From the NCBI GenBank assembly GCA_003562605.1, contig PWUG01000032.1, forward strand, positions 1 through 53,929: 53,929 nt of DNA. Direction: 5' to 3'. Below, piece after piece: positions 47,601-53,929 of the stretch; within the stretch, counting starts at the first letter, position 1; each line of letters starts with the position of its first letter. A model generated the notes under the pieces. It was not told the origin of the DNA. It was given only the letters and a program-made list of their open reading frames with translations, and did not search any database. Both the position numbers and the translations under genes were made by a program. Source of the stretch: Syntrophomonadaceae bacterium (GTDB lineage Bacteria > Bacillota_D > Dethiobacteria > DTU022).

Positions 47601-49369
47601 CAGGTGAAGGTTGTATTTTCTGTTGGTCCATACCCGTTAATTAACTGAGTCTGGGGCAGGAGTTCTTGGGCTCGGCGAATGTGTGGAACGGAGAGCGCTT
47701 CCCCACCAGTTAGGATTTCCTTTACCCCGTGTAGGGACTCCGGCGCTTCGGCTACTAGGGTGTTAAATAGGGCAGCTGTCAACCACATCGTAGTCACTCC
47801 CCAATTTCGAATCACCTGCTGGAGTGTTTTGGGGTCAGGAATACCATTTCCTGGATATAAGACACAACATCCGCCGTGCAGCAATGCTCCCCAAATTTCC
47901 AGAGTGGCTGCATCGAAGGAAATGGGTGCCAGTTGTAGAAAAGTCTGATTGCCATCCAACGGGGTGAAATCGGTGCCAAACACGAGGCGAACAACTCCTC
48001 GATGTGGGATGGCAACGCCCTTGGGGCGACCTGTAGAACCCGATGTATAGTTAACATATGCTAGGTCGCTAGCACTACTTGCAACTGGCTGAAGTTCCGA
48101 AAGGTCTAGCACTTCCCCTGCCCAGTCCTGATCTAAGCATAGGACTTGAGCTGAATGGGAAGGCAGGTGATTTACTAAGTGTGACTGGGTTAATAAAACA
48201 GGTGCCTGGACATCATTAATCATCCATTCCAGTCGATCTGACGGATAAGAGGGATCGAGGGGAACATAGACTCCACCTGCCTTGAGAATTGCCAAAATGC
48301 CTACGATCATTTCGACCGATCGCTCCATAGCGATCGCTACAAACGTTCCCCGTTGGATCCCCATGTGCCGCAACTGAGTGACCAGGTGATTGGCGCGCTC
48401 GTTTAGCTGTCGATAGGTCAGTTGCTGCGGCTTTTTTGATTCAGTGGCAGGCAAAACAACAGCAACTTTGTCAGGAGTCTGTTCTGCCTGAGCCTCAAAC
48501 AATTGATGAATACACTGTTCACGGGGATACTCTACTTGAGTGCTGTTCCATTCCACTAGTAACTGATGCCGCTCATCAGCAGTCATGATTGTGAGTTCCG
48601 AAATCTGCCGGTTTGGGTTAGCTACTATGCTTTCCAGAAGGGTGTGGAGATGCTCTAAAAGGCGAGCGACTGTAGGAATATCAAAGCGATTGCTGTCATA
48701 CTGGATTGTTAATCTCAGTGCCGAACTCCAATCAGCAAACAATCTAATTGGGCAACTTTGCTGAAGATCAGAATGTGTGGTTGCAGGTAACTCAAGTTCA
48801 CTAACGGAGGCCGTTCTCCCCCCATCCACCTTATTACCTAAATTGCAGTTATCGGACAGAACCAGCAAGCTCTCAAAGAGCGGAAGCTCTGGTGAGATTT
48901 TACTCCATTCACGAATCTGAGAAATTGGAGTTCCCCGGTAGCGCTGTAAGCTCTCCCAGTGCTCCTGAAATTGCCATATCCAGGAAAGAAATGATGCATC
49001 CATAGGGACTGTCATTCGCAGTGGTAATGGATGCCTAAAGTTTCCTGTAACTGACTGGACCCCAAAAATTACGTCAGATTCACGGCTGTAACGCCTCAGC
49101 AAAATCCCCCAAGCCGCTAACAGCAATGTCTCCAATTGCAATTTCTGTTGCTTAGCGAGAGATCTTAGATCCTCAGCCAAGGTTTCAGATAGCATCGCAG
49201 ATTTTAGCTGATAGTTCGATTGGCATGATGGCTGTCGAACGTCTAGTGGAATAGATAATGCAGTCGCTGTCTGAATATCACTCAAACTTCTCTTCCAGAA
49301 TGCTTCACATGCAAGCTGTTCAGAAGAAAGAATATGATTACTTTTACTGCCACTAACTGATAGTTCCAT
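41666..49369 (-). CDS. Hybrid NRPS/PKS: [C half]-A-PCP-KS-AT-ACP-aminotransferase
   Basis: 2567 residues. 1-270: C-terminal half of a condensation domain, without HHxxxDG. About 275-775: A domain (YTSGSTGRPKG, YGPTENTTF, YRTGDLVRF, GKADRK). PCP Ser835. KS about 905-1330 with Cys1074 (TACSTS), HGTATPLGD and KSNIGH. AT about 1430-1735 with GHSIG (Ser1522) and HAFH, indicating malonyl-CoA. ACP Ser1867 (LGLDSL). A Pro/Ser/Ala-rich linker, then a class III aminotransferase (about 2120-2510, PLP Lys2342 in YGKVIGGG). My reading of the A-domain residues is D-A-L-W-L-G-G-T-F, Val-like. No KR or DH. Predicted product: an amino acid extended by one malonate, its beta-keto group transaminated. Confidence 0.92.
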   Translation of the reverse strand: MELSVSGSKSNHILSSEQLACEAFWKRSLSDIQTATALSIPLDVRQPSCQSNYQLKSAMLSETLAEDLRSLAKQQKLQLETLLLAAWGILLRRYSRESDVIFGVQSVTGNFRHPLPLRMTVPMDASFLSWIWQFQEHWESLQRYRGTPISQIREWSKISPELPLFESLLVLSDNCNLGNKVDGGRTASVSELELPATTHSDLQQSCPIRLFADWSSALRLTIQYDSNRFDIPTVARLLEHLHTLLESIVANPNRQISELTIMTADERHQLLVEWNSTQVEYPREQCIHQLFEAQAEQTPDKVAVVLPATESKKPQQLTYRQLNERANHLVTQLRHMGIQRGTFVAIAMERSVEMIVGILAILKAGGVYVPLDPSYPSDRLEWMINDVQAPVLLTQSHLVNHLPSHSAQVLCLDQDWAGEVLDLSELQPVASSASDLAYVNYTSGSTGRPKGVAIPHRGVVRLVFGTDFTPLDGNQTFLQLAPISFDAATLEIWGALLHGGCCVLYPGNGIPDPKTLQQVIRNWGVTTMWLTAALFNTLVAEAPESLHGVKEILTGGEALSVPHIRRAQELLPQTQLINGYGPTENTTFTCCYRIPRLLDANLTSVPIGRPISNTQVYILDQHLQPVPIGVPGELYIGGDGLAREYINRPDLTQERFIPNPFGADSTHRLYRTGDLVRFLPNGNVEFIGRTDNQVKIRGYRIELGEIEAALSHHPSVRDAIVIVRENTPGNKQLVAYVTPDGGQLLNVSAIRDYLSERLPEYMTPSTIQVLEKIPLTPNGKADRKALLEIGDDHAGTDYVAPNTSTERALSKIWGEVLGLSRVSIEDNFFELGGTSILSLQVAARIEKQLGVTLRAVKLYQYPTIYALAKYIAEQGKQQGEPVSAIQKRLQQQVVADESPLTLSGVAIIGMAGRFPGADNVDDLWHNLCAGLESTTFFSADEIDASVDLDLRQDPSYVRARGIVQGAETFDASFFGISPREAEVMDPQARVFLELAYEALENSGYTPDSYQGMIGLYAGSGQNTYFERHICGRPEVVNRLGAFQTMLANEKDFVTTRTSYKLNLTGPSVSINTACSTSLVATIQAFQGLNNHECDIALAGGISITTPQNTGYLYQEGSMLSPDGHCRPFDANAQGTMFNSGAGIVVLKRLSDALEDGDRIYAVIKGAGLNNDGADKVSFTAPSVNGQAKAISTAQAAAGFHPETITYVETHGTATPLGDPIELEALTQAFRLHSDAKQYCAIGSIKSNIGHVVAAAGVAGLIKTALALYHKQIPASLNFEAPNPQLDFENSPFYVNNQLTQWPEGSTPRRAGVSSFGVGGTNAHVVLEEAPGIQASSPSRPRQLLLLSAKTNTALEQATIHLKAYLQQHPAINLADVAYTLQLGRKGFNHRRFVVCSDTAEAIATLNTLEPNQTGTRLTERRDPDVVFMFPGQGSQYVNMGANLYQREPVFREAVDRCLDIIQPILDRDLREILFPGEGSEEPAASLLKQTQYTQPALFITEYALAQLWLSWGVQPVAMIGHSIGEFVAACLAEVFSLEDGLKLVATRGQMMWEMPTGSMLSVRLAAETLEPRLRPDVAIAAINGPSLCVVSGPAKAIAALQVELEATEIACKQLHTSHAFHSPMMDPIVEPFAELVRTIPLAAPKIPFVSTVTSDWITEAQATDPMYWANHLRATVRFAEGVQTLWQQSNHVLLEVGPRTTAATLARQQAKDLKQQIAISSLGSTADNNGEWTALLQAIGQLWLAGVSLDWQAFYIDEYRHRLPLPTYPFERQRFWIDPKPADSPVSSLVGSAKDSTTKQFSVENQLTHQSLKLSPSSISEIQVPAMSESRKQRLIPILKDILETTSGLNCAEVGETVTFLEMGLDSLSLTQVALAFKKKFRTRMTFRNLLEDYPTLNTLAEFLDQTLPVEAFAAPAASPSPSASVSAGAQASASSQNSDTAVAATPSLANLVQPDSSHGSNGFTPPQVSAQGSLVESLIAQQLQIVSRQLELLAHERQMAAPAGTRTAPTVQMPSPLQPSAPPAPASPTPSQASERPNGAVAHPPKSHGPGAKIQKSIDTTLSAEQQVALKQIIARYTARTQESKRQAQEHRRYLADPRTVSGFTPSLKEMVYPIVTDRSAGSKLWDVDGNEYVDLTNGFGLNFFGWNPDFVKEAVIAQMEKGIEIGPQTPLAGKVAKLITEFTGMDRVSFCNTGSEAVMATLRLARTVTGRDLVVTFAGDYHGTFDEVLYRPGPNLKTLSAAPGILSSMFENLLVLDYGTPEALEILRNRADDVAAVLVEPVRSRDPDLQPKEFLHEVRRITQQSETALIFDEVVTGFRVHPGGAQAYFGIQADLATYGKVIGGGLPIGIVAGKAEYMDALDGGFWQFGDDSIPEVGVTFFAGTFVRHPMALAAAEAVLTKLKEGGAQLQQSLADKVSTFATHLNQHFEYVGAPVKISHFTSFFYVTYPHDAPHAELLFYLLRGKGVHIWDHRPCFFTLAHTEADIELVTQAFKDCVAELQAAGLLPSRGSSTPDKFESNGNGRSNRNQPPQPGARLGRDPEGNPAWYIADPERPGKYLQVGGVK

Positions 49370-49440
49370 ATTGATTTCAACCTAGAGTGGGTAATGGGTA
49401 AATCTAAAAAATAATGTCTTAAAAATAATGTCTCAGATGA

Positions 49441-49540
49441 TGTAGCGATCCTTGATTGATTGGATGAAGTACATTGAAGTTCTTACTACATAAGACTTAC
49501 AGGACTTAGACTACACCTCATCCGGGTAAAAATCGCTATA
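49441..49540 (+). repeat. MITE-like element, copy B (100 bp)
   Basis: Begins TGTAGCGATCCTTG and ends AAAATCGCTATA, with the same interior as the copies at 507 and 27368. It lies 72 bases upstream of the NRPS/PKS start codon, within its likely promoter region. The remaining spacer (49541-49789) holds no gene; I found no leftover of the missing condensation half-domain there. Confidence 0.72.
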
Positions 49541-49789
49541 ACATACATATTCGCCCGTTCAATAACTCGCTTGAATTGCACCAAAAAGGCAAAAAACTTA
49601 TAGCTATTATTGTGTCATGGCGATTCATGTGAATGCATGAAGTCATAGCTAATTTAATAGAGCTTCTCATGAAACTATCTTAAAGAGCATAACATGTGCC
49701 AGTAGTTTATCAAGATGGATTTCCTTTAAGCAGACCTCCTATTTAATCGTAGTTCTAGGAAAAAATAGATCAAAGTCGACTAAGATCAC

Positions 49790-50581
49790 TTACAAAGCTT
49801 TTTTCTTTTGATTGAGACTGAATACATCATGCTTGCATTCTAGGACAAGCTGCTGAAGAGCCAGAAAAATAAAGGGGGGAATTGTTTTTCTATAACGATT
49901 CCAAAGTCTTTTAGGTTCTTGAACAAGGCGATAAAGCCATTCTAACCCGCCTACCTTGACCCATTCAGGTGCATTCTTTTTAAGGCCAGCATAGACTGGA
50001 AATACACCTCCAATCCCAATCATAACCGCCTTTATCTTACCCTGGTGATGAGCCATCCAGTATTCCTGCTTTGGGCAGCCTAGGGCTAAAAAAACTATGC
50101 CAGCTTGACTAGCGTTAATTCGTTTTACCAATTCGGCGTCTTCACTATCGGTTAAAGGGCGAAAAGGTAGTGGTTCTAACCCAGCCAAGATTACATTTGG
50201 AAACTCCCTGTGAAGCCTTAACTTAATTCGCTCTAGGATATCTTGAGTACAGCCCAGGAGGTATATTTTAATTTTCTCTTTGGAAGCAATCTGACAGACA
50301 TTTAGAAAAATATCCAATCCTGCAACTCGATCTTGAAACTTTATGCCTAAGGCTTTCATGAGCCAAACTAAAGGCATACCATCAGGTGTTACTAAATCCG
50401 CACCACCTAAGACATTGTGAAATCTATTGTCCCAGTGAGCTTCCATTAGCATGTGTACATTGGCTACACAAATCACCCTGCTTGAGCGTTGTTTTGCCCA
50501 GTCAATTATGACTTGTATTTGTTCCATTAAAGGAAGGGCCGTAATTGGTACTCCTATTAAGTTTATTTGAGGTAAATTCAT
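49790..50581 (-). CDS. WecG/TagA/CpsF family glycosyltransferase
   Basis: 263 residues of the GT26 family. ANVHMLMEAHWD, GADLVTPDGMPLVW and FLALGCPKQEYWM are family signatures; the TPDGMP Asp is the likely catalytic base. Members transfer a ManNAc-type sugar onto a lipid-linked sugar early in surface-glycan assembly. It sits on the same strand upstream of the NRPS/PKS but across a 420-base gap with a MITE-like copy, so it belongs to the glycan locus rather than the peptide operon. Confidence 0.86.
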   Translation of the reverse strand: MNLPQINLIGVPITALPLMEQIQVIIDWAKQRSSRVICVANVHMLMEAHWDNRFHNVLGGADLVTPDGMPLVWLMKALGIKFQDRVAGLDIFLNVCQIASKEKIKIYLLGCTQDILERIKLRLHREFPNVILAGLEPLPFRPLTDSEDAELVKRINASQAGIVFLALGCPKQEYWMAHHQGKIKAVMIGIGGVFPVYAGLKKNAPEWVKVGGLEWLYRLVQEPKRLWNRYRKTIPPFIFLALQQLVLECKHDVFSLNQKKKAL

Positions 50582-51801
50582 GGCGTGTGCTTCTTATTTA
50601 TTGGGAAGACCTATTTTCGACACTGATTCATTGTCCAAGACCATTTCACGCAGAGGATTTCAAGTAAATCAGCTAAACCTTTGTCATATCTGATGTCTAG
50701 AAACTGCCCCACTCAGCAAAGATATACTCAACAAAGATATATAGAGTGCATCTCAGTTTTACAGATCTGCCCCTACCCTCAAATGAAGAGTAGAGAAGCT
50801 GGATCTAAAGACCCTATCCTTTTTCAGGAGAGGGATATAGGGTGTAATATCACTGAGTCAAGACTGGTAAGCAATGCCCACCCCAGAGCAGGTAAAGATT
50901 TTCGGCGATCTGCGAAGGTTACTTTCAGCTTATTTAAGTGTCATTCGGCCTAGAAGGCAGATGCGTTTTGAATGCGAAGCTTGTGCAATGCACTTAAACG
51001 ACTTCTCCTGAATGGATTACGCAAGTGGAAGAAACCCGTGGAGATATTTCTGATTACTGGCATCAGTCACAAGGCAAAATGAAACCTACGCATAACTTTT
51101 CGCCAAAGGTGAATGTATTATTGAATACTCTCCTACGATACATGAATCAGTGTTTATACGTATGCATTAAATTATACCAATATATGGTGTAATTTAATGC
51201 ATACATTATTGTTGTGCGATAGCACCCATGCTCAGTGTCTGCTGGGAACAACTGATGAAACAGCCTTGCGGTAAACTCAGAGACTTTAACCTAAGGCCAG
51301 ACTCAACAACGGTTTCAGAGGGCAGTGTGCTGAAAAATAACTTTAGCGGAACCTACAGGGATACTCGGTATCGTAGGATGAGGGGCAGAATCATGTAAGT
51401 ATTACCGGTTTATCTTTATCGTAACTTTATTGTCAGCCCTGGGTTTTCATCAGGTATCTGTACTAGTTGTGACATCCAAGCCTCGCAACACGCCTAAAAT
51501 GTTAGGTTTTTGAGCACGTTACTGCCGATTTGATAGTAATAACTGGCACATTGCTGCTTTACAATCACCCATCACTTGTGTCATGTGGGTACCGCCGGTC
51601 TGATTAAACAAGCGATAGGCAATCTTGTGTACGAGCAACCGAGCACGGTATCCGCTTGAGTGCTAATGGATCCTGTTGCTCCGCATGAGTACAGTCCTGC
51701 TGTCTCTCTACTAACCATGGGTTGGCCAGTACTCTGCGGTATAAATCAGCCCTGTCATCCTTGTTTTTCTGAACACCGCCTTTTGCCTTCTGTCTTCTGC
51801 C
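50582..51801. other. Long region without a convincing gene
   Basis: 1.2 kb. Short open frames exist (50681-50953 +; about 65 codons ending at 51190 +; about 46 codons on the minus strand around 51535-51665), but none has a ribosome site or a family I recognise. It contains a long hairpin at 51160-51204. The base composition and interrupted frames suggest eroded sequence at a boundary between the glycan/NRPS block and housekeeping genes. Confidence 0.45.
51160..51204. repeat. Near-perfect 20-base inverted repeat
   Basis: GTATGCATTAAATTATACCA, a five-base spacer, then its complement with one change that still allows a G-U pair in RNA. It is A/T-rich and lacks a T-run. It could be the tip of a mobile element, a protein-binding site or a stable RNA stem. 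Confidence 0.6.
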
Positions 51802-52854
51802 CTAGCCCTCAGAAGGCCAGTTGAACCCACGGGTGCGCAAAATCTGTCGGCCTCGCTGGCGGGCCAGGGTTTGCAGGTCTATGCTGCGATCGGTTTCGTC
51901 CACAATTTCGCCCGTCAATACCTCCAGCACATCCTCCAGGGTAACTACCCCGGACACGCCGCCATACTCGTCGACCACCACCGCTAGGTGTTCGCGGGCG
52001 GTTTGAAAGTCTTGCAGCAGCTTGTCGGCGCGCTCGGTTTCAGACACGAACCGAATCGGGCGGGCCACTTCGCACAGAAACTGATCGCCCTGTCCCTGGA
52101 TCAGGGCAGACAGCAGCTCATTTTTCAGCACCAGGCCAACAATGTGGTCAATATCGTGGTCACTGACCAGAATGCGGCTGTGTTGAGAGTTGAGAATTTG
52201 CTCCTCGGCTTCGGCGATAGTCAGGTCTCCGGGCAGGTGGGTAATCGCCACCCGGGGGGTCATAATATCCATTGATTTCATGTCGTTCAGCCGAAATACT
52301 CGACGAATCATTTCCGCCTCGTCCGCTTCGATAATCCCTTCTTGATGGCCAATGGCGGCCATCAGCTTGATTTCCGCTTCATTGGTGATGGGATGCCGGC
52401 CAGGGGCCATAAACGGGGACGTAATTTTTTCTAAAAGCCATACCACAGGGCTAAATAGCCAGGTCAGGGTGCGCACTGGGATAGCCACCCCTAGGGCAAT
52501 GGGGATGGCGTAGCGTTCTGCTAGGGTTTTGGGCAGAATTTCTCCGAGTACGATCACTAAAAAGGTGAGAATGCCAGAGAATACGCCCAGCAGGGCATCG
52601 CCAAAGGTTTGGGCAGCAATGCTGCCGATCGCAATGCTGCCCACAATATTGAACAGGTTGTTGAGGATAACGATGGTGGCAATGGGGCGATTAATCTGTT
52701 CGCGGATAGCATAGAGGGCCGTTTCAGCCGGGCGGTTGGATTGAGCCAACTGTCGCGCCTTGAGCAAAGGCACTGATAACAAAGCCGTTTCGGTGCCTGA
52801 ACACAGGGCTGACCCCAGCAACATGACGGAAATTGCGATCGCCAGATTTAGCAT
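51802..52854 (-). CDS. CNNM/CBS domain membrane protein (hemolysin C/CorC family)
   Basis: 350 residues. An N-terminal CNNM domain of four hydrophobic segments (about 1-150, with SGTETALLSVPLLKARQLA) is followed by a CBS pair (about 190-320: MDIMTPRVAI, then VVDEYGGVSGVVTLEDVLEVL). The usual C-terminal CorC/HlyC domain is missing, as in many shorter members. The family is implicated in magnesium/cobalt transport; the hemolysin name is historical. G+C is higher than in the glycan block. It is divergent from the ABC gene at 53023. Confidence 0.86.
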   Translation of the reverse strand: MLNLAIAISVMLLGSALCSGTETALLSVPLLKARQLAQSNRPAETALYAIREQINRPIATIVILNNLFNIVGSIAIGSIAAQTFGDALLGVFSGILTFLVIVLGEILPKTLAERYAIPIALGVAIPVRTLTWLFSPVVWLLEKITSPFMAPGRHPITNEAEIKLMAAIGHQEGIIEADEAEMIRRVFRLNDMKSMDIMTPRVAITHLPGDLTIAEAEEQILNSQHSRILVSDHDIDHIVGLVLKNELLSALIQGQGDQFLCEVARPIRFVSETERADKLLQDFQTAREHLAVVVDEYGGVSGVVTLEDVLEVLTGEIVDETDRSIDLQTLARQRGRQILRTRGFNWPSEG

Positions 52855-53022
52855 AGGTCAGCCGGGGCCCACAAAACCAAAATAAAGCACTGCTATGATG
52901 CATCCATACCCAGTCCAGGCGGGAATCTGACGGGTTTCCAGATAGAGCACCATCCTTGGACTTAGGTTAGCGCTAAATAATAAGTAAACTGTACGCCTGT
53001 GGATACGCCTGACACAAACCCG

Positions 53023-53929
53023 ATGAATGACGTCATTCTCGATGTTAAAAATCTCAGTGTTCACTTTCATGTGGACGATCGGCTGATTAAGGCCGTCAAG
53101 TCTATCTCGTTTCAGGTCGGTCGGGGGCAAACCCTGGGGATTGTCGGCGAATCGGGCTCGGGCAAGTCGGTCACCTCGCTGGCGGTGATGGGGTTGGTGC
53201 CTTCCCCTCCGGGTCAGGTGGTGGGTGGGGAAATTTGGTTTAAGCCCGGCCCAGAGCCTGGGGTGGATTTGGCCACCCTGCCTGAGCAGAAGTTGCAGGG
53301 GTATCGGGGCGGGCAGGTGTCGATGATCTTCCAGGAGCCGATGAGCTCCCTGAACCCGGTGTATACCATTGGCTTTCAGATGGTGGAAGCGATTTGCCAG
53401 CACCAGACCATTACCAAGGAGGCGGCTCGTCAACAGGCGATCGCCCGACTCACCGAGGTGAAGCTACTGCCGACCGTGGCAGAATTGCGGGCCACGATTC
53501 TAGAAGGCTCCCCCACCCTAGCCCCGGAGACGGTACAGGCCGAAATCGATCAGCGCCAGCAGGCCATCCTGGGGCGCTACCCCCACGAGTTGTCCGGCGG
53601 CCAGATTCAGCGGGTGATGATTGCCATGGCCATTTCCTGTAACCCGGCCCTGCTGATTGCCGATGAGCCCACCACCGCCCTGGATGTGACTGTCCAGGCC
53701 ACCATTCTGGATCTGCTGCGGGAACTGCGCGATCGCCGGGGCATGTCGTTAATCTTCATCACCCACGACCTGGGCATCATTGCCGAAATTGCCGACCAGG
53801 TGGCGGTGATGTACCAGGGGGAAATTGTCGAGACCGGGTCAGTGTTTGATATTTTTGCCCATCCCCAACATCCCTACACCAAAGGGCTACTGGCCTGTCG
53901 CCCCCAGCCAGACCAGCGACTGCGGCTAT
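53023..53929 (+). CDS. Oligopeptide/dipeptide ABC transporter ATPase (DppD-like), 5' part
   Basis: The frame runs from ATG 53023 (or GTG 52999) through the window's right edge. It encodes Walker [11 protein letters not shown]-loop [12 protein letters not shown], signature [14 protein letters not shown], Walker [15 protein letters not shown] and switch His (THDLGI). [11 protein letters not shown] near the edge is the start of the oligopeptide-ABC C-terminal segment. About 30-40 residues between the Q-loop and the signature ([14 protein letters not shown] and following) are longer than in enteric DppD. Subunits are probably elsewhere. The 168-base gap before it is shared with the divergent CNNM gene. 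Confidence 0.86.
   Translation, partial: MNDVILDVKNLSVHFHVDDRLIKAVKSISFQVGRGQTLGIVGESGSGKSVTSLAVMGLVPSPPGQVVGGEIWFKPGPEPGVDLATLPEQKLQGYRGGQVSMIFQEPMSSLNPVYTIGFQMVEAICQHQTITKEAARQQAIARLTEVKLLPTVAELRATILEGSPTLAPETVQAEIDQRQQAILGRYPHELSGGQIQRVMIAMAISCNPALLIADEPTTALDVTVQATILDLLRELRDRRGMSLIFITHDLGIIAEIADQVAVMYQGEIVETGSVFDIFAHPQHPYTKGLLACRPQPDQRLRL

Noticed and set aside
50681..50953. 90-codon open frame on the plus strand
   Set aside because: No ribosome site, no recognisable motif, low-complexity start and an eroded-looking context; treated as non-coding.
51535..51665. Minus-strand frame of about 46 codons that looked transposase-like
   Set aside because: No match to catalytic motifs of any transposase family I know, and no inverted ends nearby.
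52858..53433. 191-codon open frame on the minus strand
   Set aside because: It lies opposite the clear ABC ATPase frame, whose Walker motifs fix the coding strand.
1..53929. CRISPR arrays, tRNA and rRNA genes
   Set aside because: No regularly spaced direct repeats and no tRNA cloverleaf or rRNA sequence recognised on either strand.

Overview
The window is chromosomal DNA from a cyanobacterium, probably a filamentous one. The HIP1 octamer GCGATCGC recurs along much of it. It carries a cyanobacterial type A exosortase locus with an HpsJ-like partner, a long run of exopolysaccharide glycosyltransferases, and a hybrid NRPS/PKS of the kind cyanobacteria use for aminated peptides.

Layout. 1-0.5 kb: 3' end of a YdcF/DUF218-type gene, closed by a short mobile repeat. 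0.9-5.6 kb (+): a PEP-CTERM surface protein, cyanoexosortase A, its usual associated protein, an HpsJ-like membrane protein and a methyltransferase. 5.6-15.2 kb: a lasso-peptide locus. A nucleotidyltransferase and an ABC exporter point left. An HprK-like peptide kinase, a PqqD-like leader-binding protein (B1), a 53-residue precursor, a B2 protease, a cyclase (C) and a membrane-anchored propeller-like protein point right. The locus ends in a strong hairpin. 15.3-27.4 kb (-): sulfotransferase-like protein, O-antigen polymerase/ligase-like protein, six successive GT4-type glycosyltransferases, an FkbM methyltransferase and a PIG-L/LmbE deacetylase. 27.7-32.1 kb (-): two acyltransferase-3 proteins around a flippase-type ABC transporter. 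32.2-49.4 kb (-): an NRPS/PKS assembly line, in transcription order [C half]-A-PCP-KS-AT-ACP-aminotransferase, a cupin/JmjC-like oxygenase, a TIGR04325-type methyltransferase, C-A-PCP, then docking-C*-A*-PCP-TE. 49.8-50.6 kb (-): a WecG/TagA/CpsF glycosyltransferase. After 1.2 kb with no convincing gene come a CNNM/CBS membrane protein (-) and the start of an oligopeptide ABC ATPase (+) that runs off the right edge.

How the parts may work together. In the lasso locus, B1 should hold the leader, B2 cut it, C close a Glu-linked ring, the kinase phosphorylate the precursor's terminal Ser, the nucleotidyltransferase elaborate that phosphate, and the ABC protein export the product. The NRPS/PKS should load a hydrophobic amino acid, extend it once with malonate, transaminate the beta-keto group and join a second amino acid. 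Its last module keeps a PCP and thioesterase, but its condensation and adenylation domains look inactivated.

The less ordinary features are the uncatalogued lasso precursor with its two-enzyme tail-modification set, the assembly line with a dead terminal module and an aminotransferase/condensation split, and a roughly 96-100 bp MITE-like repeat in three copies. Two of the copies supply a stop or start codon to neighbouring reading frames.
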